Source of the DNA: Candidatus Edwardsbacteria bacterium
Lineage (GTDB): Bacteria; Edwardsbacteria; AC1; EtOH8
NCBI GenBank assembly: GCA_031082425.1
Contig: JAVHLB010000007.1
Span: 1-64,000 of the forward strand
DNA: 64,000 nucleotides
Reading direction: 5' to 3'
Shown here: piece after piece, positions 1-8,792 of the stretch
How positions within the stretch are numbered: position 1 is the stretch's first letter
How the letters are laid out: every line of letters starts with the position of its first letter
The notes under the pieces: generated by a model
Seen by the model: the letters and a program-made list of their open reading frames with translations, nothing else
Told to the model about the DNA's origin: nothing
Database searches by the model: none
Translations under genes and position numbers: made by a program

Positions 1-3000
1 CTTCGATGATGGGCGAGGCGAAGCTATTGTTGGTATCCAGCTGGATCACGTAAGATACCTCCGAGGCCTTGGCCGCAGGCGATGCCTTCTTGGCCACCTC
101 GGTCCAGCTGCAGACCACGGTGTCAGACAGCTGCCAGGAGTTGTCGGCCGGCAGCGCCAGTGACGGGATCGCCGGATCTGTGACGTCGATCTCCAGGTTC
201 CAGACCGTGGTCACCGGCCCCTGATACCCGTAGATGTCCACCGCCCGCACCCGCCAGTAGTACATGGTATCGGCCGACGGAAGCGCCGCAATAAAAGCGG
301 TGTCGCTCACCAGGGTGTCCAGGCAATAGGTTGACAGGCCGCTGTCGGCCGAGACCTGCAGCTGGTAGCCGCCGATGGCATAGGTTCCGGCCGTGGCATT
401 GGTCCAGGTAAAGCTTACCGTGCTGTCGCCCAGCAGGGTATCCTTGGGCGGAAAGATCTTGGCAATGGCAGCAGGCGGCTCACTGGTGGAGTACCAGTCG
501 GTGACCTTGCCGAAGACATCGGAGCCGGTGTTCCCGTTCTTCCCGTAGAAGGTGAAGAACAGCCGGTCCCCGGTGGCCGCCAGGTTGCTGGCGCCCCAAG
601 TGTACAGCCAGTTCCAGTTCAGGCTGTCGATCACGACTTCGTTGCCCCCCTGCGGCAGGCCGCCCAGGTAACGCTGGCTGATCAGCCAGCATCGGTTGCT
701 GCTGCTGTTGCAGCCGTACCAGGTCACCGCGTACCGGCTGCCGTCGGGAGAGACCGCCACCGACGGCTCTTCTTGATCGAAGGCCGGGTCGGTGCTGATC
801 AGGAAATTGGTGTCCACCTTCTGTCCCACCGCGTCCAGGTACTGCCCGAAGACGGCGTAGTTGCCGGCGCGGTTATCGTACCAGGTGGCCAGGAATCCGC
901 TGTTGGTCCCGGCGATGGAGGGTTCGTACTGATCGGCGTCCACGCTGTCGCCGATCTCGATCCGTCCTCCGGCCAGGCTGCCGTCCCATAGCATCCTCCG
1001 GCCGTAAATATAATAATTATTATTGCCCTCCAGGTATTCTTCCCAGACCACCACCAGCCCGCTGTCGGTGGCTGCTGCGCAGGGGTAGTAAGCATAGGGA
1101 TAACTGGCGCTGGTGTCGGTTATAACGCAGGTTGAACCGATGCTATCGCCATTGGTCCTGAAAAGCCGGCCGTAGATGTTGGGATAACTCCAGCTGGGGT
1201 CGTATGCATACCAGAACACCCCGAACCCGCTGTCGTTGGAGGCAATGGACAAATTGTAATCATTGTAGCCGGCCGCCGTCCCGGATACCAGGTAATTCCC
1301 GCCCACCGGGCTCCCGGAGGCATCCAGGCGCTGCCCGTAGATGTCATAATCATTGTCGTTGCGGTAGTCGTACCAGGCCACCAGATAGGAGCCGTCGGCC
1401 AGGCAGGCCGCCTTGGGATCGTAGGCGTAACGGTAACCGGAATTATAGGCGGTGTCGGAGAGCAGGAAGTCCGGGGTCAGGGCGTTGCCGTTTTGATCGT
1501 ACAGCCGGCCGAAGACATCGCAGATGTTCCAGCTGCCGTCGTCAAAACGGAAATCGTACCATACCACCAGGAAATTTCCATCCGGGCCGGCCGCCACCGA
1601 GGGGTCGTACTGGTCGTGCAGGCCGAAAATGCTGTCGCAGGCAAAGAAGTTGCCGCCGATGGCAGACAGGGTGGTATCGAAGCACTGGCCGTATCTTTCC
1701 CCGTTGCCGAGGTTCGAATTCCGCTGGTCCATCCACACCAGGGCCCAGCCGCTGTCGCCGGCCACCGCCTTGGTGTTATACTGCCATTGGCCGGAGGCGT
1801 CATCATTGAGCATCACCTGGCCGCCCAGGGTGTCGCCGTTGGGCTTGAACCACTGGGCGAAAACATCGCCGTTCCCGTTGCGGTCGTCATGCCAGCTTAC
1901 CACCGTCTGCCCCCGGCGGTGGGCTATGGAGGGGGTCTGCGCGGAGGCGATGGTGCTGGTCACCTGGGAATTCCCCCCCAGGGCCGCGCCCAGGGTGTCG
2001 TATCTCTGCAGGTATATGTCGTAATAGCTGCCGCTTCGGTAATCATACCAGACCACGGTGAATCCGCTGTCGGTGCCGCAGACCTTTGGCTCGGATCTAT
2101 ACCACGCGGAAATGTCGTTGACCGTGAACTCCGGCCCGATGGTATCCCCGCCGGCGGAGTAGATCCTGGCGTAGATGTCGTCATTGCCGCTGCGCCGGTC
2201 CAGCCAAACGGCCACAAAGCCCTGCCCGGTCCGGCTGATGTCAACCTGATACTTGTCGTTGCTGGTGTTGCCTGTCATAAAGCTGGCGGTTCCCAGGGGG
2301 ATCCCCAGGGTATCCAGCAATCTCAGGTGGACGTTGTAGTTCAGGCCGTTGCGCCACTCCTCCCAGTCCACGGCGAACCCGCTGTCGGTGGCGGTTATGG
2401 CCGGCCGGTATTTGGCGCTGATCCCGTCGTTATCATCCACCCGGTAGGTGCCGCCCAGGGGGCTGCCCCCGGCGTCAAACCGCCGGCAATAGATCCGGGC
2501 ATAGCCGTCATCCACCCGGTAATCGTCCCAGACAATGACAAAAGTGCCGTTGTCCCCGATGGCTATCGCTGGACTTTCCTGGGATGTACCATAGGCATCG
2601 GCCGCTTGGGCCGGGCCCAGGGGAAGGCCCTGCCGGCTGAAACGTTGAAGATAAATATTGTCGTATCCGGTCCGCCCATCCACCCAGACGCTTATTACGG
2701 TGCCGTCCTCCTGCATGGCGGCCGCGCCGTAGTTTCGCCCATAGTTGAACGGCAGGCTGTCGGTGTTGATCCTGAATTCCGGCGCCACCACGCCTTTTAC
2801 CGCCGGGGCGGCAATGGCCGGGCTGCCCTTGGCCGTCCGGGCCGGCCGCTGGGGCCGTTCCGGCCTTTGGTACCGGGCCGGAGGCACATTCTTTTTGTGG
2901 CTGTCCCTTTTGCCGGACTGCTGCGTTATGACCGGGGCTTGGTTTTGGTAACCGGGGATGTTGGCCAGTTTCGGGCCGGCCGGCTGTTTTGGCGGCACCG

Positions 3001-3067
3001 GAACTGCCGGCGACTGGGCGGCCAATGCTGCCAGTGCCAGGAGGGTGGCCCACCTGAGATGTCTCAT
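1..3067 (-). CDS. Large secreted W-D-R repeat protein with FN3-like domain (partial, C-terminus outside window)
   Basis: The frame stays open from the ATG at 3067 to the window edge, giving about 1022 codons without a stop. AAGGAG lies just upstream of the ATG. The N-terminus (MRHLRWATLLALAALAAQ) is a signal peptide, followed by a Pro/Gln/Lys-rich linker. About 13 imperfect repeats of roughly 50 residues follow, with a core like G-F-x-V-x-W-x-D-x-R and then D-I-Y-x-Q-R, G-x-x-L-G-G and V-x-D; a propeller-like or beta-rich surface fold is plausible. Near the left edge is a fibronectin-III-like segment (YYWRVRAVD). Comparable proteins in FCB-type genomes end in a FlgD-like sorting domain, but that part is not in the window. 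Function unknown. It has its own promoter at 3142-3170. Confidence 0.85.
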   Translation of the reverse strand, partial: MRHLRWATLLALAALAAQSPAVPVPPKQPAGPKLANIPGYQNQAPVITQQSGKRDSHKKNVPPARYQRPERPQRPARTAKGSPAIAAPAVKGVVAPEFRINTDSLPFNYGRNYGAAAMQEDGTVISVWVDGRTGYDNIYLQRFSRQGLPLGPAQAADAYGTSQESPAIAIGDNGTFVIVWDDYRVDDGYARIYCRRFDAGGSPLGGTYRVDDNDGISAKYRPAITATDSGFAVDWEEWRNGLNYNVHLRLLDTLGIPLGTASFMTGNTSNDKYQVDISRTGQGFVAVWLDRRSGNDDIYARIYSAGGDTIGPEFTVNDISAWYRSEPKVCGTDSGFTVVWYDYRSGSYYDIYLQRYDTLGAALGGNSQVTSTIASAQTPSIAHRRGQTVVSWHDDRNGNGDVFAQWFKPNGDTLGGQVMLNDDASGQWQYNTKAVAGDSGWALVWMDQRNSNLGNGERYGQCFDTTLSAIGGNFFACDSIFGLHDQYDPSVAAGPDGNFLVVWYDFRFDDGSWNICDVFGRLYDQNGNALTPDFLLSDTAYNSGYRYAYDPKAACLADGSYLVAWYDYRNDNDYDIYGQRLDASGSPVGGNYLVSGTAAGYNDYNLSIASNDSGFGVFWYAYDPSWSYPNIYGRLFRTNGDSIGSTCVITDTSASYPYAYYPCAAATDSGLVVVWEEYLEGNNNYYIYGRRMLWDGSLAGGRIEIGDSVDADQYEPSIAGTNSGFLATWYDNRAGNYAVFGQYLDAVGQKVDTNFLISTDPAFDQEEPSVAVSPDGSRYAVTWYGCNSSSNRCWLISQRYLGGLPQGGNEVVIDSLNWNWLYTWGASNLAATGDRLFFTFYGKNGNTGSDVFGKVTDWYSTSEPPAAIAKIFPPKDTLLGDSTVSFTWTNATAGTYAIGGYQLQVSADSGLSTYCLDTLVSDTAFIAALPSADTMYYWRVRAVDIYGYQGPVTTVWNLEIDVTDPAIPSLALPADNSWQLSDTVVCSWTEVAKKASPAAKASEVSYVIQLDTNNSFASPIIE

Positions 3068-3141
3068 TCGGTTGCTCCTTGGTTGTATTACGGTTTTGGT
3101 TTATTTTGGTTTTTTATTGTTTGCAGTATCAATGTCCGGTA

Positions 3142-3170
3142 ATTTTATCTTACAAACGGGTTTAAGTCAA
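3142..3170 (-). promoter_or_regulatory. Sigma-70-type promoter for the W-D-R repeat gene
   Basis: On the minus strand TTGACT (3170-3165) and TAAAAT (3147-3142) are separated by exactly 17 bases. They lie about 75 bases upstream of the start codon at 3067 and point toward it. Confidence 0.6.
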
Positions 3171-3224
3171 GGGTGCGAAGCGTCCACTCTAATGCATCCT
3201 GTCGGCCCGGATTTAAAAGAAAAC

Positions 3225-3249
3225 AGGGCCGCCCCAAAGGGGCGGCCCT
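3225..3249 (-). terminator. Intrinsic terminator after the YVTN gene
   Basis: A perfect 11-bp G/C-rich stem (3225-3235 with 3239-3249) has a 3-base loop and is followed on the minus strand by GTTTTCTTTT. It begins 18 bases past the stop codon of the gene ending at 3267. Confidence 0.85.
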
Positions 3250-3266
3250 TTGTGGATATTAGATAT

Positions 3267-6200
3267 TTACCTGACAATCATCAGCTTCCTGGTGGAAACA
3301 AAGTCTCCAGCTTTAAGCTGGTAGAGATATACCCCGTTGGGCAGGGCCTTGTCGTTCCAGCTGATCTGGTGATACCCGGCCGGCTGGGCGCCCTGGTCGA
3401 ATTTCTTGACCGTCTGGCCCACCACGTTGTACACCGTCAGGCTGACCTTGGATTCTTTCGGCAGCTGGTACTTGAATACAGCCTGTCCTCTTGAGGGATT
3501 GGGATAGGCCTGACCCAAAGCATAAACCTTTGGAATCGAACCGGCCGGCCGGCCGGCCACGCCGGTCAGGTTGTACAACCAAACCGTCCTCGACACGCTT
3601 TGAACCCAATTGAAATCGTGAGCATGATCCCGGGCGCTGACCGAATAAGAAACTATCAGGCTGTCTCCCGCGGTCAGCACCTGGGCCGGGATGCTGGCGG
3701 CAAAGGTATCGGCCGTGGTCCTGTTCATGGCCACGCTGTCCCCGTCGTAATGCAGAAAGGCCGAAGAAATGCCGGAGAAATCCCGGAGGACCGCTTTCAC
3801 CGGGTAGGGCCCGTAGCCGCCGATGGAATCCGCGTCATCCGGCAGGCTGTCCCACCAGGCGATGGTGGGCGGAACATTGTCCAGGTAATAGATGGGGTAG
3901 GTCAGCAGGTTGCCGGTCATGGCCGTGCCCAGTCCCAGGTTGTTGGTGGTGCCGCTTTGCGACAAGGGAACGATGTTGAGGTAATTCAGGCCCCACAGCA
4001 GCGAATCGCTGCTCCAGGCATAGGTCCAGTCGACCGTCTTGCCGGATCCGTTCACCAAAGCCTGGTGCCAGGTCTCCTGCCCGGTCATCCATTTATCCAG
4101 CACATGGTCCAGGGTGATCCAGTTGGGCGGCCAGTTCACCGAGGCCGTGCCGGTGATATATGGCCGGTGGACATAGCTGCGGTGGTTGGTGCTGCTGTCG
4201 ACGACTGCCGTTATGCCGGTGTCCCACTCCCGAACCGCATCGATCACCGTCACGCTGCTGCCGCCGTTGTTCACCACGTAGATCCTGTTGCTTGCCGGGT
4301 TCACCGCCAGGTCGCAGGGGGCCGGGCCGGCGGCTATGGCGCAGGTCATATTGGTGGCCCCGTCGATCACCGTCAGGCTGTCGTTGCCGGCGTTGGCCAC
4401 GAAGATCATGTTGCTTACCGGGTTCACCGCCACGTCATAGGGCGATGGTCCGGTGGCCACCGTCGTGGTTCCGTTGGTGGCCCCGTCGATCACCGTGACG
4501 CTGGCGCTGCCTTCGTTGGCTACGTAGATCCTGTTGGTCAGCGGATTGACCACCACCGCCCGGGGTTTGGCGCCCACGATCACTGTAGCGGTGTCGTTGC
4601 CGGGACCGCTGATCACCGTCATGCTGGAGTCGTTGTAGTTGGCCACGTAAGCCTTGTTGGTCATCTGGTTCACCGCCACCGCCCGGGGATTGGCGCCCGC
4701 CCATACGGTGGCCGTGCCGTTGGTGGCTCCGTCGATCACCGTCACGTTGGCATTGCCGTAGTTGGCCACATATATCTTGTTGGTGGCCGGATTGACCGCC
4801 AGGGCGAAGGGGCCCGAGCCGGTGGCCACGGTGGCGGTGTCGTTGGTGGCCCCGTCTATCACCGTCACGCTGGAGTTGTTGCCGTTGGCCACGTAGACTT
4901 TATTTGTCACCGGGTTCACCGCCACCGCCCGGGGGGTGGTCCGGGTGGGCACCGTGATGGTTCCGCCGCTGGCTCCGTCGATCACCGTGACATTGTTGTC
5001 GTAGTAGTTCGCCACGTATGCCTTGTTGCTTACCGGGTTGACCGCCACCGCCCAGGGGGTGTCCCCGGCCGCCACCAGCGTGGTGTCGCCGGTGGCCCCG
5101 TCGATCACCGTGACGTTGTCGCTGTTGGTGTTGGTCACGTAGACTTTATTAGTTACCGGGTTCAGCGCCGCATCATTGGGGATGGAGGGGAAGGTTCCCG
5201 AGGCCACGGTGGCCGTGGCGTAATGGCCGCCGTCTATCACGGTCATGTTGTCGCCCATATGATTGATGCTGTAGATCTTATTGGTGGCCGGGTTGACCAC
5301 GATGGCCTGGGGCCAGGTAAGGTTACCGGTGGAGATGTTGGTTATGGCATGGGTGACCCCGTCGATCACCGTCACGCTGTCGCCGGTGTCGTTGGCGGTG
5401 TAGATCTTGTTGGTGACCGGATTCACCGCTATGGCCTGGGGAGACGACCCCAGGGCCACTCTGGTCTTGGCGTGGGTGGCCCCGTCGATGACAGTTACGC
5501 TGTTGTCATTATAGTTGGCCGCGTAGATCTTGTTGGTCACCGGATTCACCGCCAGGGCTTGGCCTTCGCCATCCAATAACACGGTGCTGGTGTCGCTATG
5601 GTTGTCCCCGGCCACCATCACCAGACGGCCGTCGCCCCTGGTGGCATAGACCTTGTCGGTGGAGGGGTTAACCGCCACCGCAAAGGTGTAGGTTCCGCTG
5701 GGAGCTATGTTGATATTCTCCGTCCAATTATCAATACCGGACAACTCGGTCAGGTAATGGCTGCCGGCGTTGGCCACGTAGATCATGTCGGTCACTGTGT
5801 TGACGGCTATGGCGTAGGGCACGTCCCTTCCGGTCACATTCACCGCGGAATTATCGCTCCCGTCGATCACCGTGATGTTGGCGCTGCCCTCGTTTGCCAC
5901 GTAGATCTTGTTGGTCATGGGATTCACCGCTATGGCCCGGGGATTGGTTCCGGTCGCCACGGTGGCGGTGGCATGGGTGGCCCCGTCGATCACCGTTACG
6001 CTGTTGTCGTCATAGTTGGCCGTGTAGATCTTGTTGGTATAAGGGTTGACCGCCAGGGCTATGGGGTACTGGCCCACCCTCACTCTGGTCGCAGACAGGG
6101 TGGCCCCGTCTATTATGGTGACGCTGTCGGCGTACCGGTTGGCCACGTAGATCTTGTTGGTGACCGGGTTCACCGCACCGGCCACCGGCCAGGAGCCGGC

Positions 6201-6296
6201 TTTTATGGTGGCGGTGGCCCAGTCGGCCCGGCAGGTCGCCGCACCGCCCAGAAGCGTTGCCAGCAAGGCTAAAAACGGGATGATTATTTTTTTCAT
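3267..6296 (-). CDS. Secreted YVTN-type beta-propeller protein with C-terminal FlgD-like domain
   Basis: 1009 aa with a signal peptide (MKKIIIPFLALLATLLGG...) and AAGGA before the ATG. From about residue 37 to 700 there are 16 tandem repeats of about 41 residues built on A-V-N-P-x-T-N-K-I-Y-V-A-N and V-T-V-I-D-G-A-T, the YVTN/NHL propeller signature. Sixteen blades would make two eight-bladed propellers or one plus a partial. A beta-rich region follows. The last ~85 residues (YPNPSRG, YNVVGQ, W-N-D, G-V-Y-L-Y) form a FlgD-like immunoglobulin fold typical of secretion or sorting tails. YVTN proteins are usually surface or cell-wall proteins and no catalytic function is claimed. It stands alone between its own promoter (6366-6394) and terminator (3225-3249). 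Confidence 0.9.
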   Translation of the reverse strand: MKKIIIPFLALLATLLGGAATCRADWATATIKAGSWPVAGAVNPVTNKIYVANRYADSVTIIDGATLSATRVRVGQYPIALAVNPYTNKIYTANYDDNSVTVIDGATHATATVATGTNPRAIAVNPMTNKIYVANEGSANITVIDGSDNSAVNVTGRDVPYAIAVNTVTDMIYVANAGSHYLTELSGIDNWTENINIAPSGTYTFAVAVNPSTDKVYATRGDGRLVMVAGDNHSDTSTVLLDGEGQALAVNPVTNKIYAANYNDNSVTVIDGATHAKTRVALGSSPQAIAVNPVTNKIYTANDTGDSVTVIDGVTHAITNISTGNLTWPQAIVVNPATNKIYSINHMGDNMTVIDGGHYATATVASGTFPSIPNDAALNPVTNKVYVTNTNSDNVTVIDGATGDTTLVAAGDTPWAVAVNPVSNKAYVANYYDNNVTVIDGASGGTITVPTRTTPRAVAVNPVTNKVYVANGNNSSVTVIDGATNDTATVATGSGPFALAVNPATNKIYVANYGNANVTVIDGATNGTATVWAGANPRAVAVNQMTNKAYVANYNDSSMTVISGPGNDTATVIVGAKPRAVVVNPLTNRIYVANEGSASVTVIDGATNGTTTVATGPSPYDVAVNPVSNMIFVANAGNDSLTVIDGATNMTCAIAAGPAPCDLAVNPASNRIYVVNNGGSSVTVIDAVREWDTGITAVVDSSTNHRSYVHRPYITGTASVNWPPNWITLDHVLDKWMTGQETWHQALVNGSGKTVDWTYAWSSDSLLWGLNYLNIVPLSQSGTTNNLGLGTAMTGNLLTYPIYYLDNVPPTIAWWDSLPDDADSIGGYGPYPVKAVLRDFSGISSAFLHYDGDSVAMNRTTADTFAASIPAQVLTAGDSLIVSYSVSARDHAHDFNWVQSVSRTVWLYNLTGVAGRPAGSIPKVYALGQAYPNPSRGQAVFKYQLPKESKVSLTVYNVVGQTVKKFDQGAQPAGYHQISWNDKALPNGVYLYQLKAGDFVSTRKLMIVR
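4220..6210 (-). repeat. 16 tandem 123-bp coding repeats (YVTN blades)
   Basis: Period about 123 bp (41 codons), recurring on the plus strand as GTCGATCACCGT (V-I-D) and TTGTTGGTCACCGGGTT (N-P-V-T-N-K) blocks. Adjacent copies are very similar in sequence, so copy number could vary by recombination or be mis-assembled from short reads. Confidence 0.85.
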
Positions 6297-6365
6297 ATCT
6301 ATTCCTTGTGAATTATGTTTTCAGGGAAAGCGCCATCAGTTTTTGATGATCCATTGTGAACATTT

Positions 6366-6394
6366 ATGTTATCTTAAAACCACCCTAAATGCAA
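6366..6394 (-). promoter_or_regulatory. Predicted promoter for the YVTN gene
   Basis: On the minus strand TTGCAT (6394-6389), a 17-base spacer and TAACAT (6371-6366). The -10 region shares the 14-mer TTTTAAGATAACAT exactly with the promoter-like site at 8704-8717. Confidence 0.5.
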
Positions 6395-6418
6395 GATGAA
6401 TTTCATTATGCCAGATAA

Positions 6419-6447
6419 AAGGGGCCGCCCCTTTGGGGCGGCCCCTT
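6419..6447 (-). terminator. Intrinsic terminator after the purine permease gene
   Basis: A perfect 11-bp stem (6421-6431 with 6435-6445) with a 3-base loop, followed on the minus strand by TTTTATCTGG. The stem is almost the same sequence as the terminator at 3225-3249. Confidence 0.8.
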
Positions 6448-6493
6448 GGCGGATAGATCAATTTGTCCTTGGATCTGAGATCGATTCATACCA

Positions 6494-7816
6494 TCACCTG
6501 AACTCCGGGCTGATCAGGAAGAACAGCAGGCCCAGGGCCGCCAGCACATACATGGCCGGGGCTATGGTCCTGGCCCGGCCGGTCAGGGCCTTGATCAGGA
6601 CGTAGGATAGGAAGCCCAGGGTGATCCCGTTGGAGATGCTGTAGGTGAAGGGCATGGCGGCGATGGTGATGAAGGCCGGCACCGCCTCGGAGTAGTCGCT
6701 GAAATCTATCTTCAGCACCGGCTCCATCATCATGATGCCCACTATGATCAGGGCCGGGGCCACCGCCGCCGCCGGGACCAGGCCCACCAGCGGAGCCGCG
6801 GCCATGGCCGCCAGAAACAGCAGCCCGGTGACCACTGAGGTCAGCCCGGTCCTTCCGCCCTCCTCCACCCCGGCCGCGCTCTCGATGAACGAGGTCACGG
6901 TGGAGGTTCCGGCCAGGGCCCCCACGACCGGGCCCAGGGAATCGGCCAGCAGCACCCGTCCCACCCGGGGGATCTTGCCCTGGTCGTCCAGGAACTTCGC
7001 CTTGACCGACACCCCGATGATGGTCCCGGCCGTGTCGAAGAAGTCCACGAACAGCAGGGTGAAGATCAGGGCGGCGAACTGCCAGCGCAGGGCGCCCAGG
7101 ATGTCCAGCTGGAAAAAGGTGGGGCTAAGCGAGGGGGCCAGCAGGCTAAGCCCGGCTCCGTCGGGCCGGAAGGCGGGGATGAGGCCGAGAAGCGTGCCCG
7201 CCGCGATCCCGATCAGGATGGCCCCCTTGACCTTCCTGGTCAGCAGGATGGTGGTGATGATGATCCCGACCGAGGCCAGCAGCACCTGGGGCCAGACCTG
7301 GGGGCTGGCGAAGCGGGAGATGGTGACGAAGGTGGCCGGATGCGGGGCGATGATGCCGGCGTTGGCGAAGCCGATGAAGGTCAGGAACAGGCCGATCCCG
7401 GCGCTGATGGCGCATTTCAGGGAAAAGGGGATGGCGTCTATCACGATCTCGCGCAGCTTGGTCATGGTGACCAGCAGGATGATCACCCCCTCGATGAAGA
7501 AGAAACCCAGCCCGATCCGCCAGTCGATCCCCATCCCGGCGCAGATGCCGTAGGCGAAGTAGGCGTTGATGCCCATGCCGGGGGCCAGGGCTATCGGGTA
7601 GTTGGACAGCAGTCCCATGGCGATGGTGATCAGCCCCGAAGCCAGGCAGGTGGCCAGGGTCACCGCGCCCTTGTCCATCCCGGCGGCCGCCAGGATCATG
7701 GGATTGGCGGCGATGATGTAGGACATGGCCATGAAGGTGGTGATCCCGGCCAGGATCTCGGTCCGGACGTTGGTCCGGTTCTCCTTCAGTTTGAAGAGCC
7801 TGTCAAGCAAGGTCAT
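6494..7816 (-). CDS. NCS2-family purine permease (AzgA/PbuG type)
   Basis: 440 aa, polytopic. It should import adenine, hypoxanthine or guanine with protons across the inner membrane; AzgA/PbuG proteins are the closest in sequence feel. Family marks seen: FKLKENRTNVRTEILAG at the N-terminus, then FMAMSYIIAANP, NAYFAYG and the D-F-F-D-T-A-G-T motif near residue 265, with about 12-14 hydrophobic segments. The ATG at 7816 directly abuts AAGGAG, so the TTG two codons later (7810), 6 bases from that Shine-Dalgarno and giving M-L-D-R-L-F-K-L-K-E, is probably the real start. The downstream terminator is at 6419-6447. A guanine-deaminase-like gene at 17921-19186 may use the same substrate. Confidence 0.9.
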   Translation of the reverse strand: MTLLDRLFKLKENRTNVRTEILAGITTFMAMSYIIAANPMILAAAGMDKGAVTLATCLASGLITIAMGLLSNYPIALAPGMGINAYFAYGICAGMGIDWRIGLGFFFIEGVIILLVTMTKLREIVIDAIPFSLKCAISAGIGLFLTFIGFANAGIIAPHPATFVTISRFASPQVWPQVLLASVGIIITTILLTRKVKGAILIGIAAGTLLGLIPAFRPDGAGLSLLAPSLSPTFFQLDILGALRWQFAALIFTLLFVDFFDTAGTIIGVSVKAKFLDDQGKIPRVGRVLLADSLGPVVGALAGTSTVTSFIESAAGVEEGGRTGLTSVVTGLLFLAAMAAAPLVGLVPAAAVAPALIIVGIMMMEPVLKIDFSDYSEAVPAFITIAAMPFTYSISNGITLGFLSYVLIKALTGRARTIAPAMYVLAALGLLFFLISPEFR

Positions 7817-7831
7817 CTCCTTGTTCGGGTG

Positions 7832-8092
7832 TTATTTTTTGAAAGTTTCAAGATAGAGGGCTACCGCCACCATCAGGTAGGCGATGATCCTGACGGCTAT
7901 CAACAGGGACTCCATCCGGATCTGCAGGTCGAAAATGGTGGCCAGGTGGGTGCCTCCGAACAGGCCGAAGGCCAGGCCGACCATCAAAGCGGTCCGGTTC
8001 TTTTTATTCCGGTAGCCCCAGATGCCGAATCCCAGGATGACCAGGCATAAAATAAGGTTGATCAGGTATATCAGTTTGACAGCTTCGATCAT
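7832..8092 (-). CDS. Small three-helix membrane protein, unknown
   Basis: 86 aa from the ATG at 8092, which is preceded by a strong GAGGAGGT Shine-Dalgarno; an in-frame start at 8125 has no such support. Three hydrophobic segments are visible (LIYLINLILCLVILGFGIWG, a short central helix around MVGLAFGLFGG, and a C-terminal helix around IAYLMVAVALYL), with a basic loop RNKKNR between the first two. It lies 15 bases upstream of the purine permease gene in the same direction and is likely co-transcribed. I recognise no family, and no motif suggests a function. Confidence 0.65.
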   Translation of the reverse strand: MIEAVKLIYLINLILCLVILGFGIWGYRNKKNRTALMVGLAFGLFGGTHLATIFDLQIRMESLLIAVRIIAYLMVAVALYLETFKK

Positions 8093-8128
8093 GGGACCTC
8101 CTCGTTTATTATATTGTGTGGACAAGTT

Positions 8129-8167
8129 ATTGATGCCGCAGAAAACCTTCCCTGCGGCATCGTTATG
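8129..8167 (-). terminator. Possible terminator hairpin between two small genes
   Basis: A 10-bp stem (GATGCCGCAG at 8132-8141 with 8152-8161) and a 10-base loop lie between the stop of the 8181 gene and the next gene. On the minus strand it is followed by AATAACTT rather than a clean T tract, so it may be a weak terminator or a processing hairpin. Confidence 0.4.
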
Positions 8168-8180
8168 ATGAACTCTTCCC

Positions 8181-8633
8181 TTAGTCCTTGGAGCCGGCCT
8201 TGACGGCGGTCCGCGGCTTGGGCTTGCCGGAGGTCTTTTTAAGCGCCTTCAATACCACCTTGGGCTTGCTTCCGCTTTCCAGATATATCACCTCGATCTG
8301 GGTGCCGGAGATGATGTCCCCGAAGCCGTATCCGTCATCGTGCTCGGCGGTGTAGAATTTCTTGCCGTCGCGGGAGATGATCCCGGAGAAGGCCTCGGTG
8401 GTATCCACCCCCAGCAGGTTCCAGGCCTTGTAACCGGTGATCATGCGACCCTTCTGCTCCTCGACGACAAAGGTGTATTGGGATGACTGGACGTGCCCCC
8501 GGTCTTTGTGGTGGGAGACGGTCGAACCCTCCCAGGTGCCTACCAGATTGGGCTGGGGGCTTTTCTGGGTCCAGGCGGTCATGGCAAAAGCCAACCCGAT
8601 AAGAACCACGATGGCTACCAGTAATTTTTTCAT
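8181..8633 (-). CDS. Small secreted protein, unknown function
   Basis: 150 aa with a signal peptide (MKKLLVAIVVLIGLAFAMTA) and no lipobox Cys. The mature part begins L-V-G-T-W-E-G-S, has alternating hydrophobic strands (YTFVVEEQKGRMITGYKAW, FSGIISRDGKKFYTAEHDDG) and ends in a basic Lys/Pro-rich tail. The G-T-W opening and beta pattern suggest a small lipocalin-like barrel, but this is only a resemblance. The promoter-like site at 8704-8732 suggests separate expression. Confidence 0.75.
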   Translation of the reverse strand: MKKLLVAIVVLIGLAFAMTAWTQKSPQPNLVGTWEGSTVSHHKDRGHVQSSQYTFVVEEQKGRMITGYKAWNLLGVDTTEAFSGIISRDGKKFYTAEHDDGYGFGDIISGTQIEVIYLESGSKPKVVLKALKKTSGKPKPRTAVKAGSKD

Positions 8634-8703
8634 GGGTTTCCTTTCGATAATGATTGTTATTGGTTTATATTTTTAATGGATTTCATTACATCAACATTTT
8701 GTC

Positions 8704-8732
8704 ATGTTATCTTAAAAGAGAAATAAAAGCAA
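8704..8732 (-). promoter_or_regulatory. Predicted promoter for the 8181-8633 gene
   Basis: On the minus strand TTGCTT (8732-8727), a 17-base spacer and TAACAT (8709-8704), about 70 bases before the start codon. It shares a 14-mer with the YVTN promoter. Confidence 0.5.
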
Positions 8733-8751
8733 GAAATATTTGGCATTACAA

Positions 8752-8779
8752 TAAAAAAGCCCATCTGATTGACGGGCTT
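8752..8779 (-). terminator. Intrinsic terminator after ltaE
   Basis: Stem AAGCCC (8757-8762) with GGGCTT (8774-8779), an 11-base loop, then TTTTTTATTG on the minus strand. It starts 14 bases beyond the ltaE stop codon. Confidence 0.7.
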
Positions 8780-8792
8780 GGAACTTGTGATA

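Noticed and set aside
3600..5579. 659-codon plus-strand frame with repeated H-R-H-A-G-V-type units
   Set aside because: Its repeats are the reverse complement of the YVTN repeats; the minus-strand reading has a signal peptide, Shine-Dalgarno, conserved motifs and terminator.
4220..6210. Possible CRISPR-like array from regular 123-bp repeats
   Set aside because: Repeats are in frame, coding, longer than CRISPR repeats and have no unique spacers.
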